8,907 nucleotides of DNA from Thermoplasmata archaeon (GTDB taxonomy: Archaea; Thermoplasmatota; Thermoplasmata; Lutacidiplasmatales; UBA184): positions 1-8,907 of the forward strand of contig JAKATE010000076.1 in NCBI GenBank assembly GCA_021828085.1. The letters run 5' to 3'. The notes below the pieces were generated by a model. That model did not search any database and was not told the DNA's origin. It was given only the letters and a program-made list of their open reading frames with translations. The translations under genes and the position numbers were made by a program. Positions 1-5,988 of the stretch are shown piece after piece; the stretch's first letter is position 1, and every line of letters starts with the position of its first letter.

Positions 1-144
1 GAGACCTGCAAGGCGGCCCGCGAGGTGGACCGGGCGATCTCCCACCGGACGATCGAGCAGCTCTGTGCCGCCGAGGGCCATCCGAGCCGTTGCCCCCACG
101 GGGAGCCGATCCCGGCGTGCAAGGGCTCCGCCCGGCAGGGCTAG
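1..144 (+). CDS. DtxR/MntR-family metal-dependent regulator, C-terminal end (partial)
   Basis: The window opens inside a reading frame that runs to a TAG at 142-144, leaving the last 47 residues. The stretch HPSRCPHGEPIP, preceded by a helix containing AISHRTIEQLC, matches the end of the dimerization/metal-binding domain of DtxR/IdeR/MntR-type repressors, which characteristically ends in a cPHG.PIP motif. In this family a metal-loaded dimer binds an operator and controls metal uptake or efflux genes. At the usual C-x-x-E-H ligand position just before the conserved Ser I see R-E-V-D-R, so the first metal site may be altered, although alignment of so short a fragment is uncertain. The next gene, a NicO-like membrane protein, begins 9 bases later on the same strand, which suggests one transcript and a metal-related job. 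The DNA-binding domain lies outside the window. Confidence 0.72.
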   Translation, partial: ETCKAAREVDRAISHRTIEQLCAAEGHPSRCPHGEPIPACKGSARQG

Positions 145-153
145 GGGGGGATC

Positions 154-1167
154 GTGTCGTTCTGGAGCCTGCTCCTCTCGCTCTTCAACGGGGTGCATCC
201 CACCGGGCTCACCATCCCGGTCATCCTGGGCATCGGTTTCCTGCTCGGCCTCCTCCACGGCGCCACCCCGGACGAGCACACCTGGCCCATCACCTTCAGC
301 TACTCCATCGGCAGCTACAGCAGCCGGGGCGGGGCCAAGGCGGGACTCGTCTTCTCCACGGGGTTCACCGTCCAGCGGGCGATCCTCACGGCCCTGGGCT
401 TCCTCGGCCTGGCGGCCATCTACGCGGCGTACAACCTGGACGGGTACGTCTACCTCCTGGTGGGGTTCGTGATGTTCGTGGCGGGCTGGTACCTGCTGCG
501 CGGCTCGGACATCCACCTGCCCCTGGACGAGGCGATGGAGCGGCTGCTCGGACGGTTCTTCCGGGACCACACGCACCACACCTATGACGTCCGGGCGAGC
601 CCCTCGGCCGAGGCGGAGGCGAAGCCGGTGCCCCTGCGCATGGCGGCGGTGCACGGGTTCGTGGCGGGCTGGGGCGTCGGCGGTTTCGCGGTCATCCTCA
701 TCTTCATCCTCGCCCCCCAGATGCCCAACGTCTACTGGGCGGCCCTCGTCGGCGCGATGTTCGGCCTGGGCACCATGGTGATGCAGATCATCACCGGGGC
801 CCTCTTCGCCCGCCTCGCCCGGCTGAAGAAGCTCTCCAACGCCCAGATCCAGCGCATCGGGCGCCGAACGGCGGCGCGGACCCTCTACCTCGGGGGCCTG
901 GCGTTCATGGTCGTGGGGGCCGTCGTCGCCGGGTTCCCCTGGCTGGACAGCTACTACCTCTCCACGGGCACCCCCGTCCCCAACCTCAACCAGATCGGCT
1001 ACGCCACCGTGCTCATCGTGCTGGTCGTCGGGGTCATCGGCGGGTCGAGCCTCTGGAGGGCGTACCGGGAGACGGTGAGTTCGAACCTCCGCGCCCGGCC
1101 TCCCGGGACAGGATCGGCTCCCCCGCTGGAAGGGCGGCAGCCCTCCGAACCTCCCCGGACCGACTGA
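154..1167 (+). CDS. NicO/NiCoT-like polytopic membrane protein, putative metal transporter
   Basis: This encodes a 337-residue integral membrane protein with about six to seven hydrophobic segments. The first half carries GLLHGATPDEH (H35, D40, E41, H42) inside a helix, reminiscent of the nickel/cobalt permease signature H-x4-D-H and of the HG..PGH motif of RcnA/NicO proteins. A hydrophilic loop holds a histidine cluster (H139, H141, H142). The second half begins with another helix-borne histidine in AVHGFVAGWGVGG (H167), which suggests an internal two-fold repeat as in the LysE/NicO/TauE-like superfamily. The C-terminal 30 residues are Pro/Ser/Arg-rich and probably cytoplasmic. The start is a GTG preceded by a G-rich Shine-Dalgarno-like run AGGGGGG at 143-149. 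It lies directly behind a DtxR-type regulator gene, supporting Ni/Co/Mn-type metal export or import. Substrate and direction are inferred; a TauE/SafE-like sulfite or organic-anion exporter is the main alternative. Confidence 0.62.
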   Translation: MSFWSLLLSLFNGVHPTGLTIPVILGIGFLLGLLHGATPDEHTWPITFSYSIGSYSSRGGAKAGLVFSTGFTVQRAILTALGFLGLAAIYAAYNLDGYVYLLVGFVMFVAGWYLLRGSDIHLPLDEAMERLLGRFFRDHTHHTYDVRASPSAEAEAKPVPLRMAAVHGFVAGWGVGGFAVILIFILAPQMPNVYWAALVGAMFGLGTMVMQIITGALFARLARLKKLSNAQIQRIGRRTAARTLYLGGLAFMVVGAVVAGFPWLDSYYLSTGTPVPNLNQIGYATVLIVLVVGVIGGSSLWRAYRETVSSNLRARPPGTGSAPPLEGRQPSEPPRTD

Positions 1168-1172
1168 GCGCC

Positions 1173-1187
1173 GGGACCGGAGGTCCC
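1173..1187 (+). terminator. GC-rich hairpin just after the NicO-like gene
   Basis: A perfect 6-bp inverted repeat, GGGACC with loop GGA and then GGTCCC, starts 6 bases after the TGA of the membrane gene. A second short repeat (GGGCC/GGCCC, 1196-1210) follows. There is no T-tract, so this is not a classic intrinsic terminator and archaeal termination normally uses T-runs. It may stabilise or mark the 3' end of the transcript. The evidence is structural only. Confidence 0.3.
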
Positions 1188-1231
1188 TCCCTCCAGGGCC
1201 GGCTCGGCCCACTCGCGGAGGGCGGGGGAGG

Positions 1232-1255
1232 TTGTTATGTAGGGAAGTCTTCCCT
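1232..1255 (+). promoter_or_regulatory. TATA-like element abutting a 15-bp palindrome (candidate promoter/operator)
   Basis: TTGTTATGTA at 1232-1241 is the only AT-rich patch in a very GC-rich intergenic region and resembles a weak archaeal TATA box. It runs straight into AGGGAAG-T-CTTCCCT (1241-1255), a perfect palindrome around one central base. A start about 25 bases after the box would lie near 1263, so a protein bound at the palindrome would sit between TATA and the transcription start, a repressor-like position. The downstream unit is the possible small ORF at 1275 and the ABC permease/ATPase pair. The box departs from consensus, so the promoter call is moderate to weak. Confidence 0.4.
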
Positions 1256-1274
1256 GGACCGGTGCCACGGAAAG

Positions 1275-1385
1275 ATGGAGGGGTTCTCACAGCAGCGGAT
1301 CCGGGGGAACCCGGATCCCTGGAGACGCTCCGCGCGCCTTCCTGACCCTGCCGAGGGATCGGACGCGCGACGGCCCCCCCCATGA
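1275..1385 (+). CDS. Possible 36-residue upstream ORF coupled to the ABC permease
   Basis: An ATG at 1275 opens a 36-codon frame that ends in TGA at 1383-1385. That stop overlaps the ATG of the ABC permease (1382-1384) in an ATGA arrangement typical of translational coupling. The ATG would lie about 12 bases after the start predicted from the TATA-like element at 1232-1241. The permease start itself has no Shine-Dalgarno sequence (it is preceded by a run of C), which would make sense if ribosomes arrive from this ORF. The peptide is hydrophilic and rich in Arg and Pro with one Trp and matches nothing I recognise. In DNA this GC-rich short open frames are common, and the ORF has no strong ribosome binding site either, so it may be fortuitous. 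Confidence 0.28.
   Translation: MEGFSQQRIRGNPDPWRRSARLPDPAEGSDARRPPP
1297..1318 (+). repeat. Perfect 9-bp hairpin with GNRA-type tetraloop
   Basis: Arms GGATCCGGG (1297-1305) and CCCGGATCC (1310-1318) are exactly complementary and enclose GGAA, a GNRA-class tetraloop. In RNA this would be a very stable stem. It lies inside the presumed leader (or the small ORF) ahead of the ABC permease gene, 64 bases before that gene's ATG. It could attenuate, shield or pace translation, or be a protein-binding element. No T-run follows, so intrinsic termination is not indicated. Its function is unknown. Confidence 0.5.
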
Positions 1386-2086
1386 CCCCGGAACCGCGCG
1401 CCCCTCTCCCCTCGCTCGTGGCCGTGACCATCCGACGGGCGGTGGTGGCCGGCCGACTCTACCTGGCCCTGGGGACCGCCCTGGCGCTCCTCCTGGCCCT
1501 GGTGCTCCTCCGCTCCAAGAACGGCGTCTTCGCGGCCACCTTCCCGCTCGAGCTCCCCCTCTTCGCCTCGCTGGGAGCCATGGGGGGACTCATGCTCTTC
1601 GTCTCGGACCGGGGGAAGGGCGTGCTGGAGTACATGATCGCCTATGGGATCCGCCCGTGGGCCCTCTTCGCGAACTTCCTCTTCGCGGCCGTGGCCCTCG
1701 CCACCCTCGTCCTCGGCTCCGCCCTCCTGGTGGGAATCGGCGCCTACCTCGCAGCGGGGAACACCCTCACCTGGGACCTCGAACAGTCGCTGCTCCTCTA
1801 CAGCATCCCCATGACCTACGCGGGGGTGCTCTTCTCCTCGGTCGCGGGCATGATCTGGTCGACCCTTTCCACCCCCCGGGCGGGACTCAACAGCCCGGCA
1901 GGGGTGGCCCCGCTGCTCGCGGTGGCCCCTCCCGTCCTGGTGCTGGTCATCGCCGAGGCGGCGCCCCGGGCCGAGTACTACGACATCACCGCTTCGGCGG
2001 CGGCGGCCTTCCTCGTCGTCGTCGTCGTCCTGCTCGTCGCCGCCGGTCGCATCATGGGGCGGGAGCGCTTCCTTTCGCCGATGTAG
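1382..2086 (+). CDS. ABC-2 type transporter permease subunit
   Basis: A 234-residue integral membrane protein with about six predicted transmembrane segments, near residues 26-43, 57-75, 94-125, 138-160, 174-193 and 203-222. Between the second and third lies the hydrophilic segment SDRGKGVLEYMIAYGIRP, the cytoplasmic coupling-helix style seen in ABC-2 permeases (they typically read R..GTLE.LL...I). The short C-terminal tail GRERFLSPM is also typical. The next gene, 9 bases downstream on the same strand, is the matching ATPase, so the two should assemble as an exporter, probably two copies of each. The start is fixed: the upstream in-frame codons reach a TGA at 1343 without another ATG, GTG or TTG. 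No Shine-Dalgarno is visible. The substrate cannot be told; ABC-2 systems move drugs, lipids, polysaccharides or peptides. Confidence 0.78.
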   Translation: MTPEPRAPLPSLVAVTIRRAVVAGRLYLALGTALALLLALVLLRSKNGVFAATFPLELPLFASLGAMGGLMLFVSDRGKGVLEYMIAYGIRPWALFANFLFAAVALATLVLGSALLVGIGAYLAAGNTLTWDLEQSLLLYSIPMTYAGVLFSSVAGMIWSTLSTPRAGLNSPAGVAPLLAVAPPVLVLVIAEAAPRAEYYDITASAAAAFLVVVVVLLVAAGRIMGRERFLSPM

Positions 2087-2095
2087 GGTCTCCCC

Positions 2096-2986
2096 ATGAG
2101 CGCACTTTTGGGGTCCGCTCCTTCCGCCCCGGAGGCCGCGGGCCTGGGGCTGAGCTGCCAGCGCTTGAGCTCGGGCTACCACCGCGTCAAGGTCCTCGAC
2201 GACGTGACCTTCTCCGTACGCGAACCTTCGGTCTACGTGGTGCTCGGGCCCAACGGCGCCGGCAAGACCACGCTCTTCCGGACCCTGGCCGGCATCCTCG
2301 AGCCCCTTTCGGGTTCGGTCTCCATCGACGGAAGGCCCCTGGAGGAGCAGGCGACCCGGGACCGGCTGCACTTCCTCTCGCACATCGACGGGATCCCGGA
2401 CGGTCTCCGGGTGGAAGAGGCCCTGAGGCTCTACGCCTCCATCCTGCACGCCTCGGAGCGCGACGTGGACCGGGTGGTGGAGACGCTCGCGATCGGTCCG
2501 CTGCGCCAGAAGTTCTTCTCCGAGCTCAGCGCGGGGCAGAAGAAGCGCGTCTCGGTGGCGCGGATCTTCCTCCGCGAGCGGGACTACTACCTCCTGGACG
2601 AGCCCACGGCGAACCTCGACCCGAAGGTGGCCATGGAGATCCGCGACCTGGTGCTCAAGCTCAGCCGGCAGAAGGTGGTGCTCTACTCCTCGCACAACCT
2701 GTTCGAGGCGAGGGAGATCGGGACGTACGTCCTCGCGCTCAAGGGAGGGAAGCTCGCCCTCTTCGATCGGATCGCCGACCTACGCTCCTCGCACTACACG
2801 GTCGGCGTCCGGGCCTACCAGGGGGAGGAGCTGCTCCCCGCGTCCAACCTGCGGGGGGACTACCACCTCTACGAGCTCTCCGGGCCGGAGGAGGTGGCGG
2901 GGCTGGTCCGCGACCTCGAGACCCGGGGGGTGAAGCTTCGGGAGGTCCGCGAGATGGGGAATCCCCTCGAGGATCTCTTCACCTGA
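2096..2986 (+). CDS. ABC-2 type transporter ATP-binding protein
   Basis: A 296-residue nucleotide-binding subunit that powers the adjacent permease. Visible motifs in order: Walker A GPNGAGKTT (residues 51-59, K57), signature LSAGQKKR (144-151, in place of LSGGQ), Walker B YYLLDE (164-169, catalytic E169), D-loop ANLD (172-175), and the H-loop histidine in YSSHN (H200). The Q-loop position, where the family normally has Gln after a Y/F-L-P stretch, reads FLSH (H96), so the usual glutamine seems to be replaced by histidine. The approximately 80 residues after the ATPase core form the small regulatory C-terminal domain common in ABC-2 ATPases. The first 20 residues are Ala/Pro-rich and precede the first conserved strand, so a later start cannot be excluded, though no better one is seen. 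It sits 9 bases after the permease gene, in one operon. Confidence 0.9.
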   Translation: MSALLGSAPSAPEAAGLGLSCQRLSSGYHRVKVLDDVTFSVREPSVYVVLGPNGAGKTTLFRTLAGILEPLSGSVSIDGRPLEEQATRDRLHFLSHIDGIPDGLRVEEALRLYASILHASERDVDRVVETLAIGPLRQKFFSELSAGQKKRVSVARIFLRERDYYLLDEPTANLDPKVAMEIRDLVLKLSRQKVVLYSSHNLFEAREIGTYVLALKGGKLALFDRIADLRSSHYTVGVRAYQGEELLPASNLRGDYHLYELSGPEEVAGLVRDLETRGVKLREVREMGNPLEDLFT

Positions 2987-2997
2987 CCTCGAGCCGG

Positions 2998-3045
2998 TTC
3001 CCCTGTCCGACCCTTCACCGGGCCGGGTCGGAGGAGCGAGGGGAA
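2998..3045 (+). repeat. Large interrupted hairpin after the ABC operon
   Basis: Two nested perfect inverted repeats share one axis: TCCGACCC (3006-3013) with GGGTCGGA (3025-3032), and outside it TTCCCCT (2998-3004) with AGGGGAA (3039-3045). One base separates the 5' arms and six bases separate the 3' arms, giving a 15-bp bulged stem that starts 11 bases after the ATPase stop codon. No T-tract follows. It may define the 3' end of the ABC transcript or protect it from exonucleases. Confidence 0.5.
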
Positions 3046-3121
3046 GGGGGTGAGGCGACCTTGGGCGGTCTCCCCTTGAGAGGGTAGGTCACCCATGACG
3101 TACATAGTTTATGCATTGGCT

Positions 3122-3130
3122 CTTTATATT
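3122..3130 (+). promoter_or_regulatory. Archaeal-type TATA box for the phosphate transporter gene, probable leaderless start
   Basis: CTTTATATT at 3122-3130 closely matches the archaeal TATA consensus and sits in an AT-rich island (about 3098-3134) within otherwise GC-rich DNA. Its centre is about 27 bases before the ATG at 3154. Because archaeal transcription normally starts about 25-27 bases from the box centre, the mRNA should begin at or next to the start codon and be leaderless; there is no Shine-Dalgarno sequence before the ATG. A second AT-rich patch, AGTTTATGCA (3106-3115), lies upstream. Confidence 0.72.
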
Positions 3131-3134
3131 CACA

Positions 3135-3150
3135 GGCCGGGGTTCCGGCC
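3135..3150 (+). promoter_or_regulatory. GGCCGG/CCGGCC inverted repeat between TATA box and start codon
   Basis: GGCCGG (3135-3140) and CCGGCC (3145-3150) are a perfect 6-bp inverted repeat around GGTT, filling the gap between the TATA box and the ATG at 3154. If transcription begins near the ATG, this repeat is not in the mRNA and would act as DNA, in the position expected of a repressor operator. GC-rich DNA produces such repeats by chance, so it is only a candidate. Confidence 0.35.
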
Positions 3151-3153
3151 CCG

Positions 3154-4656
3154 ATGACGGAGTCGGAGGTGAGCGGCGACGTGGATCGGGCCATCCTCCA
3201 GCCCCTCGACGATGCCCGGGTGAGCCGCTTCCACTGGAAGACCATCCTCATCGCCGGGATGGGGTTCTTCACCGATGCGTACGACCTGTTCGTCATCGGA
3301 GTGCTGGTGGCGATGTTCGCCTTCTACCAGCCCTTCGGGATCCCCGGCACCCTGGTGAGCCTCCCGTTCTTCGGGACCCTCGCCCCGATCACCGGGCTCG
3401 GTCTGCTCGGGGCCTCCGCCATCTTCGGAGCCGCCCTCGGACCGTTCATCTTCGGGCGGCTGGGCGACCTGCTGGGCCGCAAGACGATCTACGGCCTGGA
3501 GATGCTCATCCTGGTGGTCGGGGCGCTCCTCTCTGCCCTCGCCTGGAGCCTGGCCTCCCTGATCCTCTTCCGGTTCTTCGTCGGCATCGGGATTGGCGGG
3601 GACTACCCGATGAGCTCCACCATCATGAGCGAGTACTCCAACGTCAAGAGCCGGGGCCGGCTCGTGGGCACAGTCTTCGCCATGCAGGGCTTCGGCCTCC
3701 TTGCCGGGGTCGCCCTCGCCATCGGTCTCCTGGCCGCCTTCCCGACCTCCCTCGCGATCATCTGGAGGGTCCTCCTCGGCGCGGGCGCCGTGCCGGCCGC
3801 CCTGGTGTACTACTGGCGTCGCCGCCTCCCGGAGACCCCGCGCTACAGTCTTCACGTGCAGGGCAAGGCGAAGGAGACCGCCCAGCTCGTGGGCCGGGTC
3901 ACCGGGGTGTCCGTGAGCTCCCAGGCGAGCGCGGCGCAGGTCCACGCCCACCGCGGCTCCTACGCTGACTTCCTCCTCCGCTACTGGCCCCTGGTCCTGG
4001 GAACGGCCCTGAGCTGGTTCCTCTTCGACATGTCGTTCTACGGCACCAGCATCTACACTCCGACGCTGCTGAGCTCGCTCAGCCTGAGCTACTCGCCGGG
4101 ACTGACCGCGGTCCAGCATCTCATGGTCGCCGAGGAGTACTCGGCGCTCATCGCCATCGCCTTCACGATCCCCGGGTACTGGATCGCCGTGGCCCTCATC
4201 GACCGGGTCGGCCGTAGGACCCTCCAGACCGTGGGCTTCGGTGTGATGGCCCTGGTGTTCGCCGTCCTGGGATTCAACCCGGGCCTGATCGGCCTCGCGG
4301 CCCCCTTCGTGGTCCTCTACGGGCTCACCTTCCTCTTCGGGAACCTCGGTCCCAACACCACGACCTTTATCGTACCTACCGAGGTCTTCCCGACGCAGTA
4401 CCGCGCCACGGGCCAGGGTTTCGCCGCCGGATGCGGGAAGATCGGAGCGGCCATCTCCACGTTGTTCTTCGGGGCCCTCCTCACCCTCTGGCATCCCGGG
4501 GGGATGATGCTCTTCCTCGCCCTGCTCGCTACGCTGGGCCTGGGGGTCACGCTGGCCCTGATCCCCGAGACGAAGCGGCGTTCGCTCGAGGAGCTCACCG
4601 AAGGGGCGCCCGCCCCGGAGAAGATGGGCTCCACGGCCCCCCAGTTCGCGCACTAG
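3154..4656 (+). CDS. MFS transporter, phosphate:H+ symporter (PHS/Pho84-like) family
   Basis: A 500-residue, 12-helix major facilitator protein that most probably imports inorganic phosphate with protons. Family-specific signatures: GMGFFTDAYDLF in helix 1 (D41 and D44), the MFS loop motif GRLGDLLGRK between helices 2 and 3, GIGIGGDYPMSSTIMSEY in helix 4 (D150, the acidic residue used for phosphate/proton coupling in Pho84-type carriers), a central loop of about 70 residues, DRVGRRTLQT after helix 8, and a run in the C-terminal half with GNLGPNTTTFIVPTEVFP and YRATGQGFAAGCGKIGAA, all hallmarks of the PHS subfamily. The C-terminal tail is short and soluble. It has its own promoter (TATA at 3122-3130), is probably leaderless, and is convergent with sat at 28 bases. 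Aromatic-acid or sugar carriers of the same superfamily are less likely given these motifs. Confidence 0.85.
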   Translation: MTESEVSGDVDRAILQPLDDARVSRFHWKTILIAGMGFFTDAYDLFVIGVLVAMFAFYQPFGIPGTLVSLPFFGTLAPITGLGLLGASAIFGAALGPFIFGRLGDLLGRKTIYGLEMLILVVGALLSALAWSLASLILFRFFVGIGIGGDYPMSSTIMSEYSNVKSRGRLVGTVFAMQGFGLLAGVALAIGLLAAFPTSLAIIWRVLLGAGAVPAALVYYWRRRLPETPRYSLHVQGKAKETAQLVGRVTGVSVSSQASAAQVHAHRGSYADFLLRYWPLVLGTALSWFLFDMSFYGTSIYTPTLLSSLSLSYSPGLTAVQHLMVAEEYSALIAIAFTIPGYWIAVALIDRVGRRTLQTVGFGVMALVFAVLGFNPGLIGLAAPFVVLYGLTFLFGNLGPNTTTFIVPTEVFPTQYRATGQGFAAGCGKIGAAISTLFFGALLTLWHPGGMMLFLALLATLGLGVTLALIPETKRRSLEELTEGAPAPEKMGSTAPQFAH

Positions 4657-4684
4657 GGCCTCGGGTCGGGGCTTCCCCTCGCCC

Positions 4685-5848
4685 CTACGTCAGGAGGACA
4701 TCCCCGCGCGAGAGGATCTCTGCCACCTCGGGACGGAGGATCTCCATGGGGAGCTTCTCCCCCCGGGCGAGGGCCGCGCGGATGCGCGTCTGGCTCGTGT
4801 CCAGATGCTCAGAGGCCGGATGGCCGCAGGTCTTGGGGGTGGCCATCCACCCGCAGCGGCGGCAGAAGAACGTCTCGGCGAACTTGATGGGGCGGACGCC
4901 GATGTCGTACTCGTCGAAGATCCGCTGGCAGGCGTACGGCTCGTAGTACTTTCCCACGCCGGCCTGGTCCCGGCCGACGATGAAGAGACCGCAGCCGTAG
5001 TTCTTCCGGACGATGGCGAGGAAGAGCGAGGCCTTCGGCCCGGCGTAACGCATGGTGATGCTCAAGGAAGCCAGCAGCACGCGGTCGGGCGGGTAGTAGT
5101 GGTCCACCAGGACCCGGTACGCCTCCAGAATGACCTCCGGCCGGTAGTCCCCCTTCTTGAGGCGCCCGAGCACCGGATGGACGAAGAGCCCGTCCACGTC
5201 GTCCCGGTCCAGCGTGCAGCGCTGCAGGTACTCGTGGGCCGTGTGCGGCACGTTGCGCGTCTGATAGGCGGCGACGTTCTTCCAGCCCCGGCGGGCGAAC
5301 TCCTCGCGGGTCTCCGCCGGGGTGAGCTCGAACGGCCCGGTGGGGTGGTCGAGGCGCCGCAGGAGGTCCACCGGCCCGGCCAGGGCGGTCTCCCCGAGGG
5401 CGAGGAGGTCGGCCACGTTGGGGTGCGCAGGGTCGGTGGTCCCGTAGGTCCCCTGCGCCAGCCGCGAGCGGTCGAAGTGGAACTTCTCCTCGATGTGGAG
5501 GAGGGCGAAGGGATCCCCCTTCGGGTCGGTGAGCAGGGCCTCGTCCCCCGCCTGGAGGCCCGCCACCACGCGCTCCTGGTCGGGCCCGGTGGGGGTCAGG
5601 AGCATGGGAATGCTCCAGGGCAGGTCGTTGAGGAGCCGCCCGCGGGTGAGCACCGACTCCAGCTCCGCCGATCCCTGGAAACCTTCGAGGGGGCTATAGG
5701 CCCCGACCCCGATCTTCTCGGCATCGTAGATCTGGTCGACGAAGGGCGTCAACCTCGGGAGGGCGTGCTCCTCGGAGAGGCGGCGCTCGCGCTCCCTATC
5801 GGAGACGACCCGGTCGACAAGACGCCCTCCGTGGGGGACGGGGATCAT
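4685..5848 (-). CDS. sat: Sulfate adenylyltransferase (ATP sulfurylase)
   Basis: A 387-residue enzyme interconverting ATP + sulfate and APS + pyrophosphate; in sulfur oxidizers it runs toward ATP. It has the usual length for the single-domain archaeal/bacterial Sat and begins with PHGG.LV.RV, which fixes the start. Then follow the PUA-like N-domain (GAYSPLEGFQ, residues 49-58), the nucleotide-binding motif QTRNVPHTAHE (196-206, with H202 and H205 of the HxxH site), and the second active-site loop FIVGRDQAGVG (D294, Q295). Most Sat proteins have GRDHAG there, so the His-to-Gln change is unusual; the preceding CTHF is also CGLF. Near the C-terminus CRRCGW and KTCGH look like the zinc site of Thermus-type enzymes, followed by a TSQTRIR variant of SGTKLR and by RPEV. 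It is convergent with the phosphate carrier and divergent from the zinc-ribbon/Lrp pair. Dissimilatory use is inferred from the nearby Hdr genes; assimilation is possible. Confidence 0.92.
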   Translation of the reverse strand: MIPVPHGGRLVDRVVSDRERERRLSEEHALPRLTPFVDQIYDAEKIGVGAYSPLEGFQGSAELESVLTRGRLLNDLPWSIPMLLTPTGPDQERVVAGLQAGDEALLTDPKGDPFALLHIEEKFHFDRSRLAQGTYGTTDPAHPNVADLLALGETALAGPVDLLRRLDHPTGPFELTPAETREEFARRGWKNVAAYQTRNVPHTAHEYLQRCTLDRDDVDGLFVHPVLGRLKKGDYRPEVILEAYRVLVDHYYPPDRVLLASLSITMRYAGPKASLFLAIVRKNYGCGLFIVGRDQAGVGKYYEPYACQRIFDEYDIGVRPIKFAETFFCRRCGWMATPKTCGHPASEHLDTSQTRIRAALARGEKLPMEILRPEVAEILSRGDVLLT

Positions 5849-5878
5849 GGCCCCTCTGGGGGTGGCGCATCCGCGCGG

Positions 5879-5893
5879 AGTATTTGCCTATGG
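5879..5893. promoter_or_regulatory. AT-rich pocket in the divergent sat / zinc-ribbon promoter region
   Basis: AGTATTTGCCTATGG is the main AT-rich patch between the divergent genes. Read on the minus strand, CAAATACT is a weak TATA-like element centred about 35 bases before the sat ATG, giving a leader of roughly 9 bases. Read on the plus strand, it could serve the zinc-ribbon gene if that gene starts near 5989 or 6025. The match to consensus is poor, so both uses are tentative. Confidence 0.3.
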
Positions 5894-5988
5894 ACTCCCC
5901 TCCGACGGGTCCCACGGGCTCCACTGGGCTGAGGGCCGTCCCCGGCCTCCGCCGTCGGGCCTGCCGTCCCGAGGGGGAGTGGGAACAA

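Noticed and set aside
1235..2695. Long minus-strand open frame (486 codons) across the ABC permease and ATPase genes
   Set aside because: It is antisense to two genes with clear motifs and its translation is a low-complexity Arg/Gly/Glu/His mixture typical of shadow frames in GC-rich DNA.
1657..3087. Plus-strand open frame of 476 codons spanning the ABC operon
   Set aside because: It overlaps the permease and ATPase in another frame and has Arg/Pro/Gly-rich shadow composition.
3130..4653. Long minus-strand open frame (507 codons) across the MFS transporter
   Set aside because: Antisense to a gene with full PHS-family signatures; the translation is repetitive, hydrophilic and without any recognisable domain.
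4657..4684. Possible bidirectional terminator in the 28-base convergent gap between the MFS and sat genes
   Set aside because: Only a four-base GGGG/CCCC stem can be drawn and there is no T-run on either strand.
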